64,000 nucleotides of DNA from Nitrosomonas sp. Lineage in GTDB: Bacteria; Pseudomonadota; Gammaproteobacteria; Burkholderiales; Nitrosomonadaceae. Each line of letters starts with the position of its first letter. Position 1 is the stretch's first letter. Below, piece by piece: positions 27,015 to 36,194 of the stretch. The notes under the pieces were generated by a model. It searched no databases. It worked only from the letters and a program-made list of their open reading frames with translations, and was not told the origin of the DNA. The DNA lies in the NCBI GenBank assembly GCA_019635215.1, contig JAHBZZ010000004.1, forward strand, positions 1 to 64,000, given 5' to 3'. Made by a program: the position numbers and the translations under genes.

Positions 27015-27875
27015 TTACTGAAGCGTATAATAATTCGCGTAGTTATTGCTCTTATCGCCATGCAAAACACTTAAAAAAGAATATTCCTGCCCTTTTAGAA
27101 GCAGTAATTGTGTAAATTTTTCGGTTCCAATAGCGTTCAGAATCGTATGAAAAACCTTAGGATTGAGATTCTTATTAACATGGCTTAATGTGTTTATTTC
27201 GTAAACATTTTTGTTAAATGCATCGTTCATCATTTTCAAATCCCATTGTCTGGGAAGTTCACCGCCAAAAACTATTTTCATCAATTCCACATAAGCATAT
27301 TTATCTAATAAACAATCATGGAACTTGACTAAATCCTCTTCAATTCTGTTTATCTTTTGACTGAGACACCAGGCCACAAATCCGACAGTAGCGCCAATAC
27401 TAAGCAAAGCGATGTAGATCATGCTGATTGATTCCTGAATCTCATCGAGATCATCATCTTCCGGTAAAATGCCGAAAAGCAGATCAAGAAAGTCCTTATC
27501 AATAAATAATGCGGCTGCAGATACTGTTGCTAGGATATAAGAGATACGCTTCCATTGTCGTAATTTATTGGTACTTAAATTCAGTATGTTACGCTCAATT
27601 CTTTCTGCTTTACGTGCACAGATCTTTTGTCCTATGGAAATATCGTTGATTTTTTGAATAGCGATATCCAGTTGTTTCTGGACCAAAGGCAGTTTTTTTG
27701 CGGACAAATGTTCCATTAAAAAAATTCTTGCTTCATTAATCAGCATCATGTCAGCATTATTACCCCCTTTATCAGGGTGATATTTCTGGGCAAGCTTTTT
27801 ATAAGCATTATCTATTTCTTGAAAAGAAGCATTTTCCGTCAATCCAAGAATATTAATCGCTTCATTGAAATTCAT
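27015..27875 (-). CDS. Membrane-anchored J-domain protein
   Basis: A 286-residue protein with an N-terminal J domain (about 4-60). It carries the HPD tripeptide at residues 33-35 in YHPDKGGNN, needed to stimulate Hsp70 ATPase. A basic helical linker (about 60-105) is followed by two membrane helices at about 110-130 and 150-172. A C-terminal cytosolic part of about 110 residues is unfamiliar. The ATG at 27875 is preferred over a TTG at 27881. The closest known types are DjlA/DjlB-like, but the domain order (J domain first) differs from DjlA. No Hsp70 partner is nearby. Confidence 0.75.
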   Translation of the reverse strand: MNFNEAINILGLTENASFQEIDNAYKKLAQKYHPDKGGNNADMMLINEARIFLMEHLSAKKLPLVQKQLDIAIQKINDISIGQKICARKAERIERNILNLSTNKLRQWKRISYILATVSAAALFIDKDFLDLLFGILPEDDDLDEIQESISMIYIALLSIGATVGFVAWCLSQKINRIEEDLVKFHDCLLDKYAYVELMKIVFGGELPRQWDLKMMNDAFNKNVYEINTLSHVNKNLNPKVFHTILNAIGTEKFTQLLLLKGQEYSFLSVLHGDKSNNYANYYTLQ

Positions 27876-28099
27876 AATCAATAATCCAACCCGGGGTCTG
27901 TTGATGTTTTGAGCAGTATTTCATATTTTGCTTTCGTTCTTTTAAGGGCAATTATCGCACAAAGCGTTTTGGCTATTAAATCATAAGGAATCATTAAACG
28001 CCTGCCGTTACGAATGCACTGAGTTTTTGTTTTTTCAGGTGCTGGCTTTCAAAGGCATTGCTTTTGTTGTGGCGGATTGACATCGAGGACGACATCACT

Positions 28100-28723
28100 A
28101 TGAAATTTATTATCTTACTGTTCCTGACCGTAATTCCAGCGATTTCTTCTGCTGAGAATTTTTTAATCAACAGCAATAAATTATTCAATTTTGCTGAAGT
28201 TTCTTATCCCGCGTTTTTCCGTCCTGCCGGAGCAGTGACCGTCACCCTGGATGACTATCTGGTACGTTACTATCCCGATACCGATGTTTATATTGGCACC
28301 AGAGGCGAGGAAGTCTATGTCTATGGAAAGGTTTTCAACGGATTGTCAAGCGTTGGCATAATCGGTGACTACATCGAATTAAAAGCGGATAGCGATGCAT
28401 TATTGGCGCAATTGTTTGCTGACGGTCAAAGTGATGTACAGGTTTATGGTACGGGTACGGTGATTACCATTTTACCGGATGATCTCAGTGGCAGTCGTCA
28501 TCAGCGATTTATCGTGATATTGAAATCCGGGCAGACATTATTGATTGCGCACAATATCGATCTGGCACCCAGAATCGATACCTTATCCATCAATGATCGA
28601 ATCGAATTCTTCGGTGAATATGAATGGAATGATAAAGGCGGCATCATTCACTGGACACATCACGATCCGCAGGAAATGCATGTCAATGGCTGGATTTTTC
28701 ATAACCATGTCATTTATCAGTGA
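28100..28723 (+). CDS. Secreted protein with a C-terminal DUF3465 domain
   Basis: The ATG at 28100 follows GAGG and gives 207 residues with a signal peptide (MKFIILLFLTVIPAISSAEN). An N-terminal region at about 20-85 has the pattern LFNFAEVSYPAFFRPAG followed by YLVRYYPDTDVYIGTRGEEV, which I have seen in several bacterial secreted proteins as a short repeat. The C-terminal part matches DUF3465: IVILKSGQTLLIAHNIDLAP, then EFFGEYEWNDKGGIIHWTHH. The biochemical role is not known. The fusion of the two parts is the notable point. Confidence 0.75.
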   Translation: MKFIILLFLTVIPAISSAENFLINSNKLFNFAEVSYPAFFRPAGAVTVTLDDYLVRYYPDTDVYIGTRGEEVYVYGKVFNGLSSVGIIGDYIELKADSDALLAQLFADGQSDVQVYGTGTVITILPDDLSGSRHQRFIVILKSGQTLLIAHNIDLAPRIDTLSINDRIEFFGEYEWNDKGGIIHWTHHDPQEMHVNGWIFHNHVIYQ

Positions 28724-28739
28724 CAGAGTCCCGGCTCTG

Positions 28740-29624
28740 TTAATTCGATGTTGTATACAGACGACTGTCCGCCGTCAGTGCGCGTAAATCGGTTTCCCAA
28801 CTTTTTAATTTGTCGTGTGCATGCTGACGCTGGGCCGGGGTGGTGGTGTTGTGCATGCGCGCAATGAAATCGCAGGTATATTCGGTCAGTTTGATTTGAT
28901 AAGTTCGATAGTCCGGATCGTCGGAACGGTGGGTATGTTCCACCAGCTTGCGCAGTTCTGCGGCCGCCAGTTCAGGCGGGAGGGGAGCATGGGCGAGCCG
29001 TTGCAGGGTTGCCAATGTGACATGCTGGCGGCGTTGCCGTTCTGCCAGCCAGACTTCAGGATTGAAGGGCGAAGTCTCAATACTGGCAATGATCAGGCCG
29101 CGCTGTGTTTTGTCGATATGGCCGTAAAGATTCTCGATACGTTTCACCGTGCGTTTGATCGCGGCGTTCCGGCGGTCCTCAGGGTTCGGCTGCAGGTAAT
29201 CATGACGCAACTTGTCGTTACTTTTGGCGTAGCGTTGTTCAAGGTAGTGCCGCTGCGGTTCATCCAGACTCAGAACAACCGGTGCGCCCAGGTGCACGGC
29301 GTGGTCGAAGGCGGGCGCGAGGATGTCCTGCAGTTCCTCAGACCAGCGGCAAATCTGTTCCGGCGTCACCGGATCATTGATCCGGCTGCGTACTGCGGCG
29401 AACCAGTGCGCGTATTCCGGCAGCTGTGTGCTGCGGTGCCAGTCAAACCACTGGCGAATCGCCTGCTGTGCATGCGGTTTTTGCGCACGGCTGAAATCGA
29501 CATAGCTGTCCAGCCACCACCAGGCGAGCTGCGGTCCGCGACCGTAACCCAGTTGCACCATGCTGCAGCCGCTTAACAGCAGCAGTACGGCGATGATTAA
29601 GATTTTGGCAAGTGTTTTTTGCAT
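28740..29624 (-). CDS. Lipoprotein, DUF6279 family
   Basis: The start at 29624 (MQKTLAKILIIAVLLLLSGC) gives 294 residues with the lipidated cysteine at C20. The mature part is alpha-helical and charged, with WWLDSYVDFSRAQKPHAQQA and ENLYGHIDKTQRGLIIASIE as recognisable DUF6279 blocks. The longer open frame to 29705 has no lipoprotein start and is not used. The function is unknown. It is 16 bases downstream of the antiporter operon end and on the same strand, so it may be the last gene of that transcript. Confidence 0.82.
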   Translation of the reverse strand: MQKTLAKILIIAVLLLLSGCSMVQLGYGRGPQLAWWWLDSYVDFSRAQKPHAQQAIRQWFDWHRSTQLPEYAHWFAAVRSRINDPVTPEQICRWSEELQDILAPAFDHAVHLGAPVVLSLDEPQRHYLEQRYAKSNDKLRHDYLQPNPEDRRNAAIKRTVKRIENLYGHIDKTQRGLIIASIETSPFNPEVWLAERQRRQHVTLATLQRLAHAPLPPELAAAELRKLVEHTHRSDDPDYRTYQIKLTEYTCDFIARMHNTTTPAQRQHAHDKLKSWETDLRALTADSRLYTTSN

Positions 29625-29640
29625 AGCGCGGCATATACTG

Positions 29641-31404
29641 TCAGTGTATATTGATCCCGATGAATCCTGCGTGCATGCCCATTGCCACTGCGATGATGAT
29701 CGCACACAGCATCGCTACATCCCAGCGCGACAGGTAATTTTCCATTTTTTGCAGCCTTTCTTTTACGATCATGCTAAGACCGGTCAGATAAGCCAGAATT
29801 CCCGTTTGCAGTTTACCCCAGCCCACACTGAAACGTGCCAGTTCGCTGCCAAAATGGTGAGACAAGCGTGTCAGCCGTAAAACATGCGTTGTCAGCGCCA
29901 GAATATCGCCGGCAGGTAAAGGTCGTATGGTACGAAATATACCCAGGCGCAACACGACCCAGGTGGCAGCTGCCGTTGCCAAAACCGGCCAGAGGCCGTC
30001 TCTCACAGGCATTGAATCCATTCCAGGTGCGCCGGTTGCGGTGGCAAACCACCAGGGTGCCAACAGAACCGTCGACAATAATACCACCCAGGGTCCGATC
30101 AGACCCGCGGCAGGCGCCGGTGATCCGGCAGCAGGCCGCATCAGATAAAGCAGGCGCGCCATGAGCAGCGCCGTAGCCAGTGCGCTGACTGACAACAGGA
30201 GTGGCAGCAGCGTATCCCACGGTGCGGGGGCGTAAAGTGTATGCGTTTTAATCAGTTGCTTAGCGAGCATGCCGCTGGTCCAGGGCACGCCTGCCAGTGC
30301 CAGCGCGGGCAGCCACAGGGCAAACCAGATCCAACGCCGCTGCCTGTAGTCATTTCCTCTGGAAAATCCTGCGCCCAGGAACAGCGCGCCTTTGCTCAGA
30401 CCATGATGCAGCGCATAAAAGGCAATCGCCGGCAGGATGAGCGGCCAGGCATCCGGCATCAACATGCCTACCCCCACCGCCATGGTCATGATGCCCATCT
30501 GGCTGATGCTCGAGTACGCCAGCAGTGTCTTCGGATCACGCTGTGTCAAGCCGACCGCCACACCATAAAACGCGGCGGTCAATCCGAGCATAATCATAGC
30601 CGTTCCCCAGCCGGGCAAAGCAATGATGCCGAGCGGCAGCAATTGCAGCCAGCCCAGCAAGCCGGCTTTGATCATTGCACCCGACAGAACGGCGCTGGCC
30701 GGGGTAGGTGCAACAGGGTGTGCAAGCGGCAGCCAGACATGCAACCCAAACAGACCGGCCTTGATGCCAAATCCGGCGATGCCAAGCAGAAATACCGTAT
30801 TCCGGTCCACTGCGTCCATCATCGCAAGACCGGTGTGCAGGGCGTCAAAAGTCATGGCTCCGGTTATTCCCGCCGCCATCAGCAACGCAACGAACAGCAT
30901 CAGTTCCGCGGCTATCGTCAGAATCATATAAATCCGCCCGGCGCGCAGCGCAGCGGCACTGCGATCATGGACGACCAGACCGTAAGCCGCAAAGCTCATC
31001 AAGGAAAAGCCGAGATAAAATCCGAACAGATCCTGCGACACGATCAGCACGAAATTACCGGTCATCGACAGCAGAAAGAATACATGGAATGCCTCACGCT
31101 GGGCTGAATGCCGCAGATAGGCCCCCGCATAAACGCCGGATACTGTCCATAGCACGGTTGTCAGCAATAAAAATACCTGTCCCGTCGCATTCAATCCGAT
31201 TTCGCTGCCGAACAGCATGCTGGGAAAGTGCCAGTATGCCGTGTCCGGTGTCAGCAGACTTACTGCCAGTGCGGGCAGTGCAGCCCACGGTGCTAGCGAC
31301 AACGCCAGCGCGCGCGTCGTTCTGAATCCCATCAGACAGGCCAGCAAAAATGGCCAGAACACACCCGGCAACAGGAGATTGTTGAAAATCGTTGCACTAT
31401 TCAT
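29641..31404 (-). CDS. Mrp/Mbh-like antiporter subunit, ND5/ND2/ND4-like (third)
   Basis: A 587-residue proton-conducting membrane subunit, about 14-15 helices, related to complex I subunits L/M/N and Mrp subunits A/D. ATG 31404 overlaps the previous stop as ATGA. The conserved channel region is seen as LLGIAGFGIKAGLFGLHVWL with the key lysine, then APTPASAVLSGAMIKAGLLG. C-terminal length and a helical tail distinguish it from the other two. Three such subunits in one operon is unusual for a standard Mrp set. Confidence 0.85.
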   Translation of the reverse strand: MNSATIFNNLLLPGVFWPFLLACLMGFRTTRALALSLAPWAALPALAVSLLTPDTAYWHFPSMLFGSEIGLNATGQVFLLLTTVLWTVSGVYAGAYLRHSAQREAFHVFFLLSMTGNFVLIVSQDLFGFYLGFSLMSFAAYGLVVHDRSAAALRAGRIYMILTIAAELMLFVALLMAAGITGAMTFDALHTGLAMMDAVDRNTVFLLGIAGFGIKAGLFGLHVWLPLAHPVAPTPASAVLSGAMIKAGLLGWLQLLPLGIIALPGWGTAMIMLGLTAAFYGVAVGLTQRDPKTLLAYSSISQMGIMTMAVGVGMLMPDAWPLILPAIAFYALHHGLSKGALFLGAGFSRGNDYRQRRWIWFALWLPALALAGVPWTSGMLAKQLIKTHTLYAPAPWDTLLPLLLSVSALATALLMARLLYLMRPAAGSPAPAAGLIGPWVVLLSTVLLAPWWFATATGAPGMDSMPVRDGLWPVLATAAATWVVLRLGIFRTIRPLPAGDILALTTHVLRLTRLSHHFGSELARFSVGWGKLQTGILAYLTGLSMIVKERLQKMENYLSRWDVAMLCAIIIAVAMGMHAGFIGINIH

Positions 31405-32900
31405 AGATGATAAAACTCCCGTTGTGCGATGAGTTTTACCCATTCCAGCGGACTGAACCACGCGGATGCCGCCAGCCCTGCAAGCAGCGCGAGCAGTGCA
31501 GTGATTACCGGTGGCAGCAATAAAGCCCAGGCAGTTTCCTTATCGCCGAAGTCGCGTTCTATAGGCCAATTGTCCGGAGGGTCGCGGAACCAGACGCGAT
31601 GCAGAACGGGCAGAAAATACGCTGCATTGAGCAGGCTGCTGCCGACCAGTACAAAGATCACCCAGTGCGCTTCGGCTTCCAGCGCGCCAAGTCCCAGATA
31701 CCATTTGCTGACAAATCCGGCAACCGGCGGCACGCCGATCATGCCGAAGGCGCCGATAGTGAATGCCGCCATGGTCCAGGGCATACGCCGTCCGGCGCCA
31801 TTCATTTCGTGCACTTTGTGGATGCCCAGTGTTTCCGCAAGATTACCCGCGCAAAAGAACAGCGTGATTTTCATCAGGCCCTGGTGCACCAGATGCACCA
31901 CGCCGCCGATGGTGGCCACCGGTCCGGCGATCGCCACACCCAGCGTGATATAGGATACCTGGCTTACCGTGGAGTAGGCCAATCTGCGTTTCAGGTTATC
32001 CTGTGCCAAGGCGCGCAGGGAACCGTAAAGAATGGTGACCGCCGCCAGTACCGCCAGCGGCCCGGTAACCCCCAATGTGGCGGCGAAATCGATGCCGAAT
32101 ACATCGTAAACCACGCGCACAATGCCGTAAGCACCGGCTTTTACGACGGCCACCGCATGCAGCAAGGCGCTAACCGGCGCAGGCGCGATCATCGCCTCGG
32201 GCAACCAGCCATGCAACGGTACGAGCGCCGCCTTGACACCCAGACCGGCAATCAGTAGCGCGAATATCGCGGCCAAGGCCGGATAATGTGCTCCATCCAG
32301 GCTGTACAGAATACCTTGCGGTCTGAATTCCAGTGTCCCGGTGATGGAATAAAGCCATACTGTGCCGAGCAGGAGCAACGTGCCGCCAGAGATAGTATAA
32401 ACGAGATAAATCTGACCCGCCCGGCGCGCTGCTTCCGTGCCACGATGGACAACCAGCGGATAAGTCACCAGCGTCAGCAATTCATAAAACACCAGGAAAG
32501 TGATCAGATTGCCGGACAATGCCACGCCGCTTGTACTGGTCACGCATAAACTGAAAAAACCGAAGAAGCGGCTGCGGTGTGGAGAGCCTTCCAGATAGCC
32601 AATCGCATAAATAGTGGTCAGCAACCAGAGCAGGCTGGATAACGCAATGAACAGCAGCGACAGTGAATCCGCGCGCAGAACCAGATCAAGCTCCGGCAGA
32701 AAAGCAACACGCATTTCATACCGATCGCCGTGGTAAACGCCCCACAACATCCATCCGGTCAATATAATCTTGGAAAATGCGCCGGCCAGATTGAGCACTG
32801 TGCGTGTACGTACTTTCTCTTCGGGCAGGCAGAAGATAATCAACCCTGGTAACAGTGCACTTGCCACGACCATCAGCGGCAGCCAGACGCTTCCGTTCAT
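31401..32900 (-). CDS. Mrp/Mbh-like antiporter subunit, ND-like (second)
   Basis: A 499-residue membrane subunit if translation starts at ATG 32900, which overlaps the previous stop as ATGA; an ATG at 32909 is also possible. Helix blocks include AGLGVKAALVPLHGWLPEAM and APAPVSALLHAVAVVKAGAY, the proton-channel motif of the NuoL/M/N-Mrp family, and a GHR-less variant of the conserved His loop (VVHLVHQGLMKITLFFCAGN). It is MnhD-like. Members couple ion movement across the membrane to Na+ or H+. Confidence 0.88.
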   Translation of the reverse strand: MNGSVWLPLMVVASALLPGLIIFCLPEEKVRTRTVLNLAGAFSKIILTGWMLWGVYHGDRYEMRVAFLPELDLVLRADSLSLLFIALSSLLWLLTTIYAIGYLEGSPHRSRFFGFFSLCVTSTSGVALSGNLITFLVFYELLTLVTYPLVVHRGTEAARRAGQIYLVYTISGGTLLLLGTVWLYSITGTLEFRPQGILYSLDGAHYPALAAIFALLIAGLGVKAALVPLHGWLPEAMIAPAPVSALLHAVAVVKAGAYGIVRVVYDVFGIDFAATLGVTGPLAVLAAVTILYGSLRALAQDNLKRRLAYSTVSQVSYITLGVAIAGPVATIGGVVHLVHQGLMKITLFFCAGNLAETLGIHKVHEMNGAGRRMPWTMAAFTIGAFGMIGVPPVAGFVSKWYLGLGALEAEAHWVIFVLVGSSLLNAAYFLPVLHRVWFRDPPDNWPIERDFGDKETAWALLLPPVITALLALLAGLAASAWFSPLEWVKLIAQREFYHL

Positions 32901-34372
32901 GCTGTCCATACCCTCTCAACAGCCCCGCCAGCATTAGCTACCAAATCCGGATGGATCAACGCGAAAATTTCGGACGCCATCAGTCCAAGCAAAATTGATC
33001 CGACGGCCAGCAACAGTGCCGCCCATTCCATCCCTGCGGGTACGGCTCTTGCGTCATGGGGTTCTTTGGCCTGCATAAATGCATATCCCAGCACTTTAAA
33101 AATGTAACCGGCGGCCAGTAATCCACCGATAATCATGACTGCGGCGAGATCCCACCGCCCCTGTGACATGGCCGCATCGAGCAACAGCCATTTGCCGGTA
33201 AATCCACCGCTGGGCGGCAATCCCATGATACTGACGCCTGCCAGCGCAAACGCAGAAACAGTCAGCGGCAGCCGCTGCACGGCGCGATCCAGATCCGCAA
33301 TACGGTCATGGCCGCCAAACCGCATCAGATTTCCAGCGGCAAGAAACATCGCTGATTTTGCCAGTGCATGCGAAAAAGCGAGATAGGCGGCGATACCTGC
33401 GGCCAGGCCACTGCTTGCCGAAGCCAGTGGATAAACCAGAAACAGATAACCGATCTGCGCCACCGTGGAATAGGCGACCAGCAGTTTTATCCGGGTTTGG
33501 CGCAGGGCCTGCAGGGAACCCCAGAGAATCGCTGCTGCGCCCAGCAGCCCCAGCAGCGTTGAAACACCTTCGGCAAAGTCGGCGAACAGTTCCAGCCACA
33601 GGCGCAACAGAATATAAAATGAAGCTTTGACGACCAATGCGGACAGCAGCGCGCTGACCGGTGCAGGCGCACTGGCATGCGCCGGCGGCAGCCAGAAACT
33701 CAGCGGAAAAAGCGCGGTTTTGAGCGCCAGGCCGGCACTCATCAGCCCCAGGGCTGCCCAAACAGTTGCATTGGGTTCGATCCGCTGTGCCAGTGTGGCG
33801 ATATCCACGCTGCCGCTGTCGTGATAGAGCAACGCGACACCGAGCAGATAGGCCAGAGATCCGGCAAGCATGGCCAGCAGATAGCGCATGGCACTGCTCA
33901 GGGCGTCAATCCGCCCTGTCAGGGCGGTCAGTGTGACGGCGGCCAGACCGGTCAATTCCAGCGTGACGTAGAGGTTAAAAATATCGGCGGCAAGAAACAA
34001 AGCATTCAATGCGGCCAGCAGAAACAGCCAGACCGGCCAGAACCAAACGGCATCGCGCGGGTTGAAATAACTTTTCGCATAACAACTGATACCCAGTCCA
34101 ACCAGGGCGGTCATGATCAGCATAAACAAACTCAGGCCATCGGCAAACAGATCGATGCCCAATGGCGCACCCCATCCGCCTACGGTATGACGATACGCAC
34201 CGTGTTCCATAATCTGTCGGCCCAGCCCGGCAACCGCCAGCACAACGGCAGCCACGGTGATCAATCCCGCTGTTTTTGATACCGCCGGCCAGAGAAAACA
34301 GACGATGCCGCCCGTCAACGGCAACAGGATGACGATCACACCCCAGTCGGCATTCGCAAGTATGGCTTCCAT
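32897..34372 (-). CDS. Mrp/Mbh-like antiporter subunit, ND-like (first, MnhD/MbhH-type)
   Basis: A 491-residue polytopic protein with the conserved channel motif LKTALFPLSFWLPPAHASAP and PVSALLSALVVKASFYILLR. The later block AYLAFSHALAKSAMFLAAGN carries the His and Lys of the ion path. It starts 5 bases after mnhC ends. By position and sequence it corresponds to MnhD of Mrp antiporters or MbhH of the archaeal Mbh module. Confidence 0.88.
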   Translation of the reverse strand: MEAILANADWGVIVILLPLTGGIVCFLWPAVSKTAGLITVAAVVLAVAGLGRQIMEHGAYRHTVGGWGAPLGIDLFADGLSLFMLIMTALVGLGISCYAKSYFNPRDAVWFWPVWLFLLAALNALFLAADIFNLYVTLELTGLAAVTLTALTGRIDALSSAMRYLLAMLAGSLAYLLGVALLYHDSGSVDIATLAQRIEPNATVWAALGLMSAGLALKTALFPLSFWLPPAHASAPAPVSALLSALVVKASFYILLRLWLELFADFAEGVSTLLGLLGAAAILWGSLQALRQTRIKLLVAYSTVAQIGYLFLVYPLASASSGLAAGIAAYLAFSHALAKSAMFLAAGNLMRFGGHDRIADLDRAVQRLPLTVSAFALAGVSIMGLPPSGGFTGKWLLLDAAMSQGRWDLAAVMIIGGLLAAGYIFKVLGYAFMQAKEPHDARAVPAGMEWAALLLAVGSILLGLMASEIFALIHPDLVANAGGAVERVWTA

Positions 34373-34377
34373 CGGCG

Positions 34378-34686
34378 TCAGTCTTGATGTCTGCCGGGCA
34401 ATACGGCCTGACCGGTTTTTCCGGATACCTTCAACATCAGCGCGAGTGCCAGTGCAGTCGCCGAAACAGCGACCACGATACCGGTGATCACCATGGCATG
34501 CGGTACCGGATCGGGCTCCGCATCGCCTGTGCGTTTGGCCAGCGCCACGAGTACCAGAAAAACACCGCTGCCCATGATATTGAGCGCCAGAATTTTACGC
34601 AGCAGATGTGCGTACGCGACCAGTGCATATAATCCCAGTAAAAACAGTCCTGCACCCACCAGTGCGTATGCGAATGCATGGCTCAT
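34378..34686 (-). CDS. mnhC: Mrp antiporter subunit C (NuoK-like)
   Basis: A 102-residue three-helix protein related to NuoK/MnhC. The typical block ILALNIMGSGVFLVLVALA and DPVPHAMVITGIVVAVSATA are present. ATG 34686 follows GGAG and overlaps the upstream stop. MnhC-type subunits sit beside the large ion-conducting subunit in Mrp and Mbh. The length is normal. Confidence 0.92.
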   Translation of the reverse strand: MSHAFAYALVGAGLFLLGLYALVAYAHLLRKILALNIMGSGVFLVLVALAKRTGDAEPDPVPHAMVITGIVVAVSATALALALMLKVSGKTGQAVLPGRHQD

Positions 34687-35633
34687 TTTTTCTCCTCAGG
34701 ATCGGGGGATTCTCCCAGAAACAAAATGGCTAATGTTACAGCAATTGAGACGGTTGCCAGGCTTTCAAGCAATATGATCATTCTGCCGGCCTGCGCAACG
34801 GGATACGCCAGCAACTGTTGTTCGTACAGCAAAGTCAGCACACCCAGGATAATAAAAGTGATCGCACCGATCGTCAGCGCAAGCCGCAGTGGCCATTGCA
34901 TGAGGCGGACGCCGGGACGCCATCCGCTCAGCAACAGCAGAACACCGGCCGCACCGAGCACCGATCCGGCCTGAAAAGCACCGCCGGGCGCATCTGCGCC
35001 CACCCACAGCAGGTAAGCCGCTGCCAGAATAAATACCGGTATCAGGAAACGTGAGAAAGTATCCAGCACGGCTACGGCGGGTCTTTCGGGGCGTGGCGGC
35101 AGACCACCGAGTGACCAGATGCCCAGCACGGCCAGTAGCAGTACGATCATCTCCAGCATGGTATCGTAACCGCGAAAATTGAGCAGTACGGCCGTAACCG
35201 GATTGCGCGCGCCGCTGACGTCAAGGTTCGCGGTGACCGCCATGCTTAATCCGCTGGTATGAGACGGCAGAATCCAGACGGCATAACCCAGTCCTGCTGC
35301 CGAACCTGACAGCAGGACGATCAGTAATCCGCGCTGGAACCATGACCCGGCAGGCAGTTGTGCGGGCATGGTGTTGTCGGTCGTGGTCCGCAGTCGCGCC
35401 AGTGCAGCAAGCAGCAGCGCACCGGTTAATCCGGCGCCGATAGCAGCCTCGGCCAACGCGATATCCGGCGCGTTCAACCGCACCCAGGCCAATGCCATTA
35501 ACAGTCCGAAGGAAATAAACAGCACAATGGCTTTAAACAGGTCTGGGCTATTCAGGGTGCGCCAGGCCAGCCACAGCAGCCCCAGACCCAGCACGGCATC
35601 GAATGCCCATTCCAGCACAACGATTACATCCAA
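34683..35633 (-). CDS. DUF4040 (MbhD/E-like) fused to MnhB-like domain
   Basis: A 316-residue membrane protein starting at TTG 35633, which overlaps the mnhG end and has AAGGA 8 bases upstream. The N-terminal third resembles MbhD/DUF4040 (VRLNAPDIALAEAAIGAGLT), the middle has VLLNFRGYDTMLEMIVLLLA (MbhE-like), and the C-terminal part carries the MnhB signature DAPGGAFQAGSVLGAAGVLL. In archaeal Mbh and Mbs these are separate genes MbhD, E and F. The fusion in this order is the clearest sign that this cluster is built on the Mbh plan. Confidence 0.85.
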   Translation of the reverse strand: MDVIVVLEWAFDAVLGLGLLWLAWRTLNSPDLFKAIVLFISFGLLMALAWVRLNAPDIALAEAAIGAGLTGALLLAALARLRTTTDNTMPAQLPAGSWFQRGLLIVLLSGSAAGLGYAVWILPSHTSGLSMAVTANLDVSGARNPVTAVLLNFRGYDTMLEMIVLLLAVLGIWSLGGLPPRPERPAVAVLDTFSRFLIPVFILAAAYLLWVGADAPGGAFQAGSVLGAAGVLLLLSGWRPGVRLMQWPLRLALTIGAITFIILGVLTLLYEQQLLAYPVAQAGRMIILLESLATVSIAVTLAILFLGESPDPEEKK

Positions 35634-35920
35634 ATACGGATTCCTTTATTCAGCGCACGCCGGGCGATCAAGTAGGAAACGCTGGCGCTGGCAAACAGCA
35701 CCAGCAGCCAGATCAATAACAATTTTCCTGCGGCGAGCCAGGATTCTGCCTGCAAGACCAGCCCCGCCATGATGAACCCCAGTCCTACATTGTCGGCTTT
35801 GGTTAAAGCATGGAGCCGCGTGTAAACATCCGGAAAACGCAGCAGCCCAACAGTTCCGGCAAGAAAGAAAATGCCGCCCAGGATAAGCAGGCATGCGGTT
35901 GCATAATCAGTTAAGGTCAT
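35624..35920 (-). CDS. mnhG: Mrp antiporter subunit G
   Basis: A 98-residue three-helix subunit starting MTLTDYATACLLILGGIFFL at 35920. The MnhG signature VGLLRFPDVYTRLHALTKAD followed by NVGLGF is complete. The start overlaps the mnhF end by 14 bases, and its stop overlaps the DUF4040-MnhB start. A longer open frame to 36061 reads through mnhF and is rejected. Confidence 0.93.
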   Translation of the reverse strand: MTLTDYATACLLILGGIFFLAGTVGLLRFPDVYTRLHALTKADNVGLGFIMAGLVLQAESWLAAGKLLLIWLLVLFASASVSYLIARRALNKGIRIWM

Positions 35921-36191
35921 GCTCGGATTCCTTTTCTTCCGGCCAAGCGCGCTGCACGAAGGCAACTGCCGTAACCGCCGCCAGCAGGGCGAAAACCAGT
36001 GCCACATCACGCAATACCGGGTTACCGGAAGCCTGTGCCAACAGTAACAGCATCGCAACAACCGTGGTACCGAACAATTGCGCGGCCAGCATGCGGTCAG
36101 CCGTGGTCGGCCCGCGCAATATGCGCCACAGGCCTGCGCAGAGGTTAAGCAGCAGAAAGAGCGCCAGTGCGAAATAAAGCGCTTGTATCAA
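35907..36191 (-). CDS. mnhF: Mrp antiporter subunit F
   Basis: A 94-residue three-helix subunit starting at TTG 36191 (MIQALYFALALFLLLNL). GAGGAG lies 6 bases before the start. The LRGPTTADRMLAAQLFGTTV block is the MnhF signature. It fits the order E-F-G seen in Mrp and in the first genes of the Mbh module. Confidence 0.92.
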   Translation of the reverse strand: MIQALYFALALFLLLNLCAGLWRILRGPTTADRMLAAQLFGTTVVAMLLLLAQASGNPVLRDVALVFALLAAVTAVAFVQRAWPEEKESEHDLN

Positions 36192-36194
36192 TAT

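Noticed and set aside
28815-29576. A 253-residue plus-strand frame opposite the DUF6279 lipoprotein
   Set aside because: The minus-strand gene has a lipobox and family match; the opposite frame has neither.
30241-31107. A 288-residue plus-strand frame opposite the large antiporter subunit
   Set aside because: It is the antisense shadow of a hydrophobic gene, rich in Gln and Arg, with no ribosome site or family.
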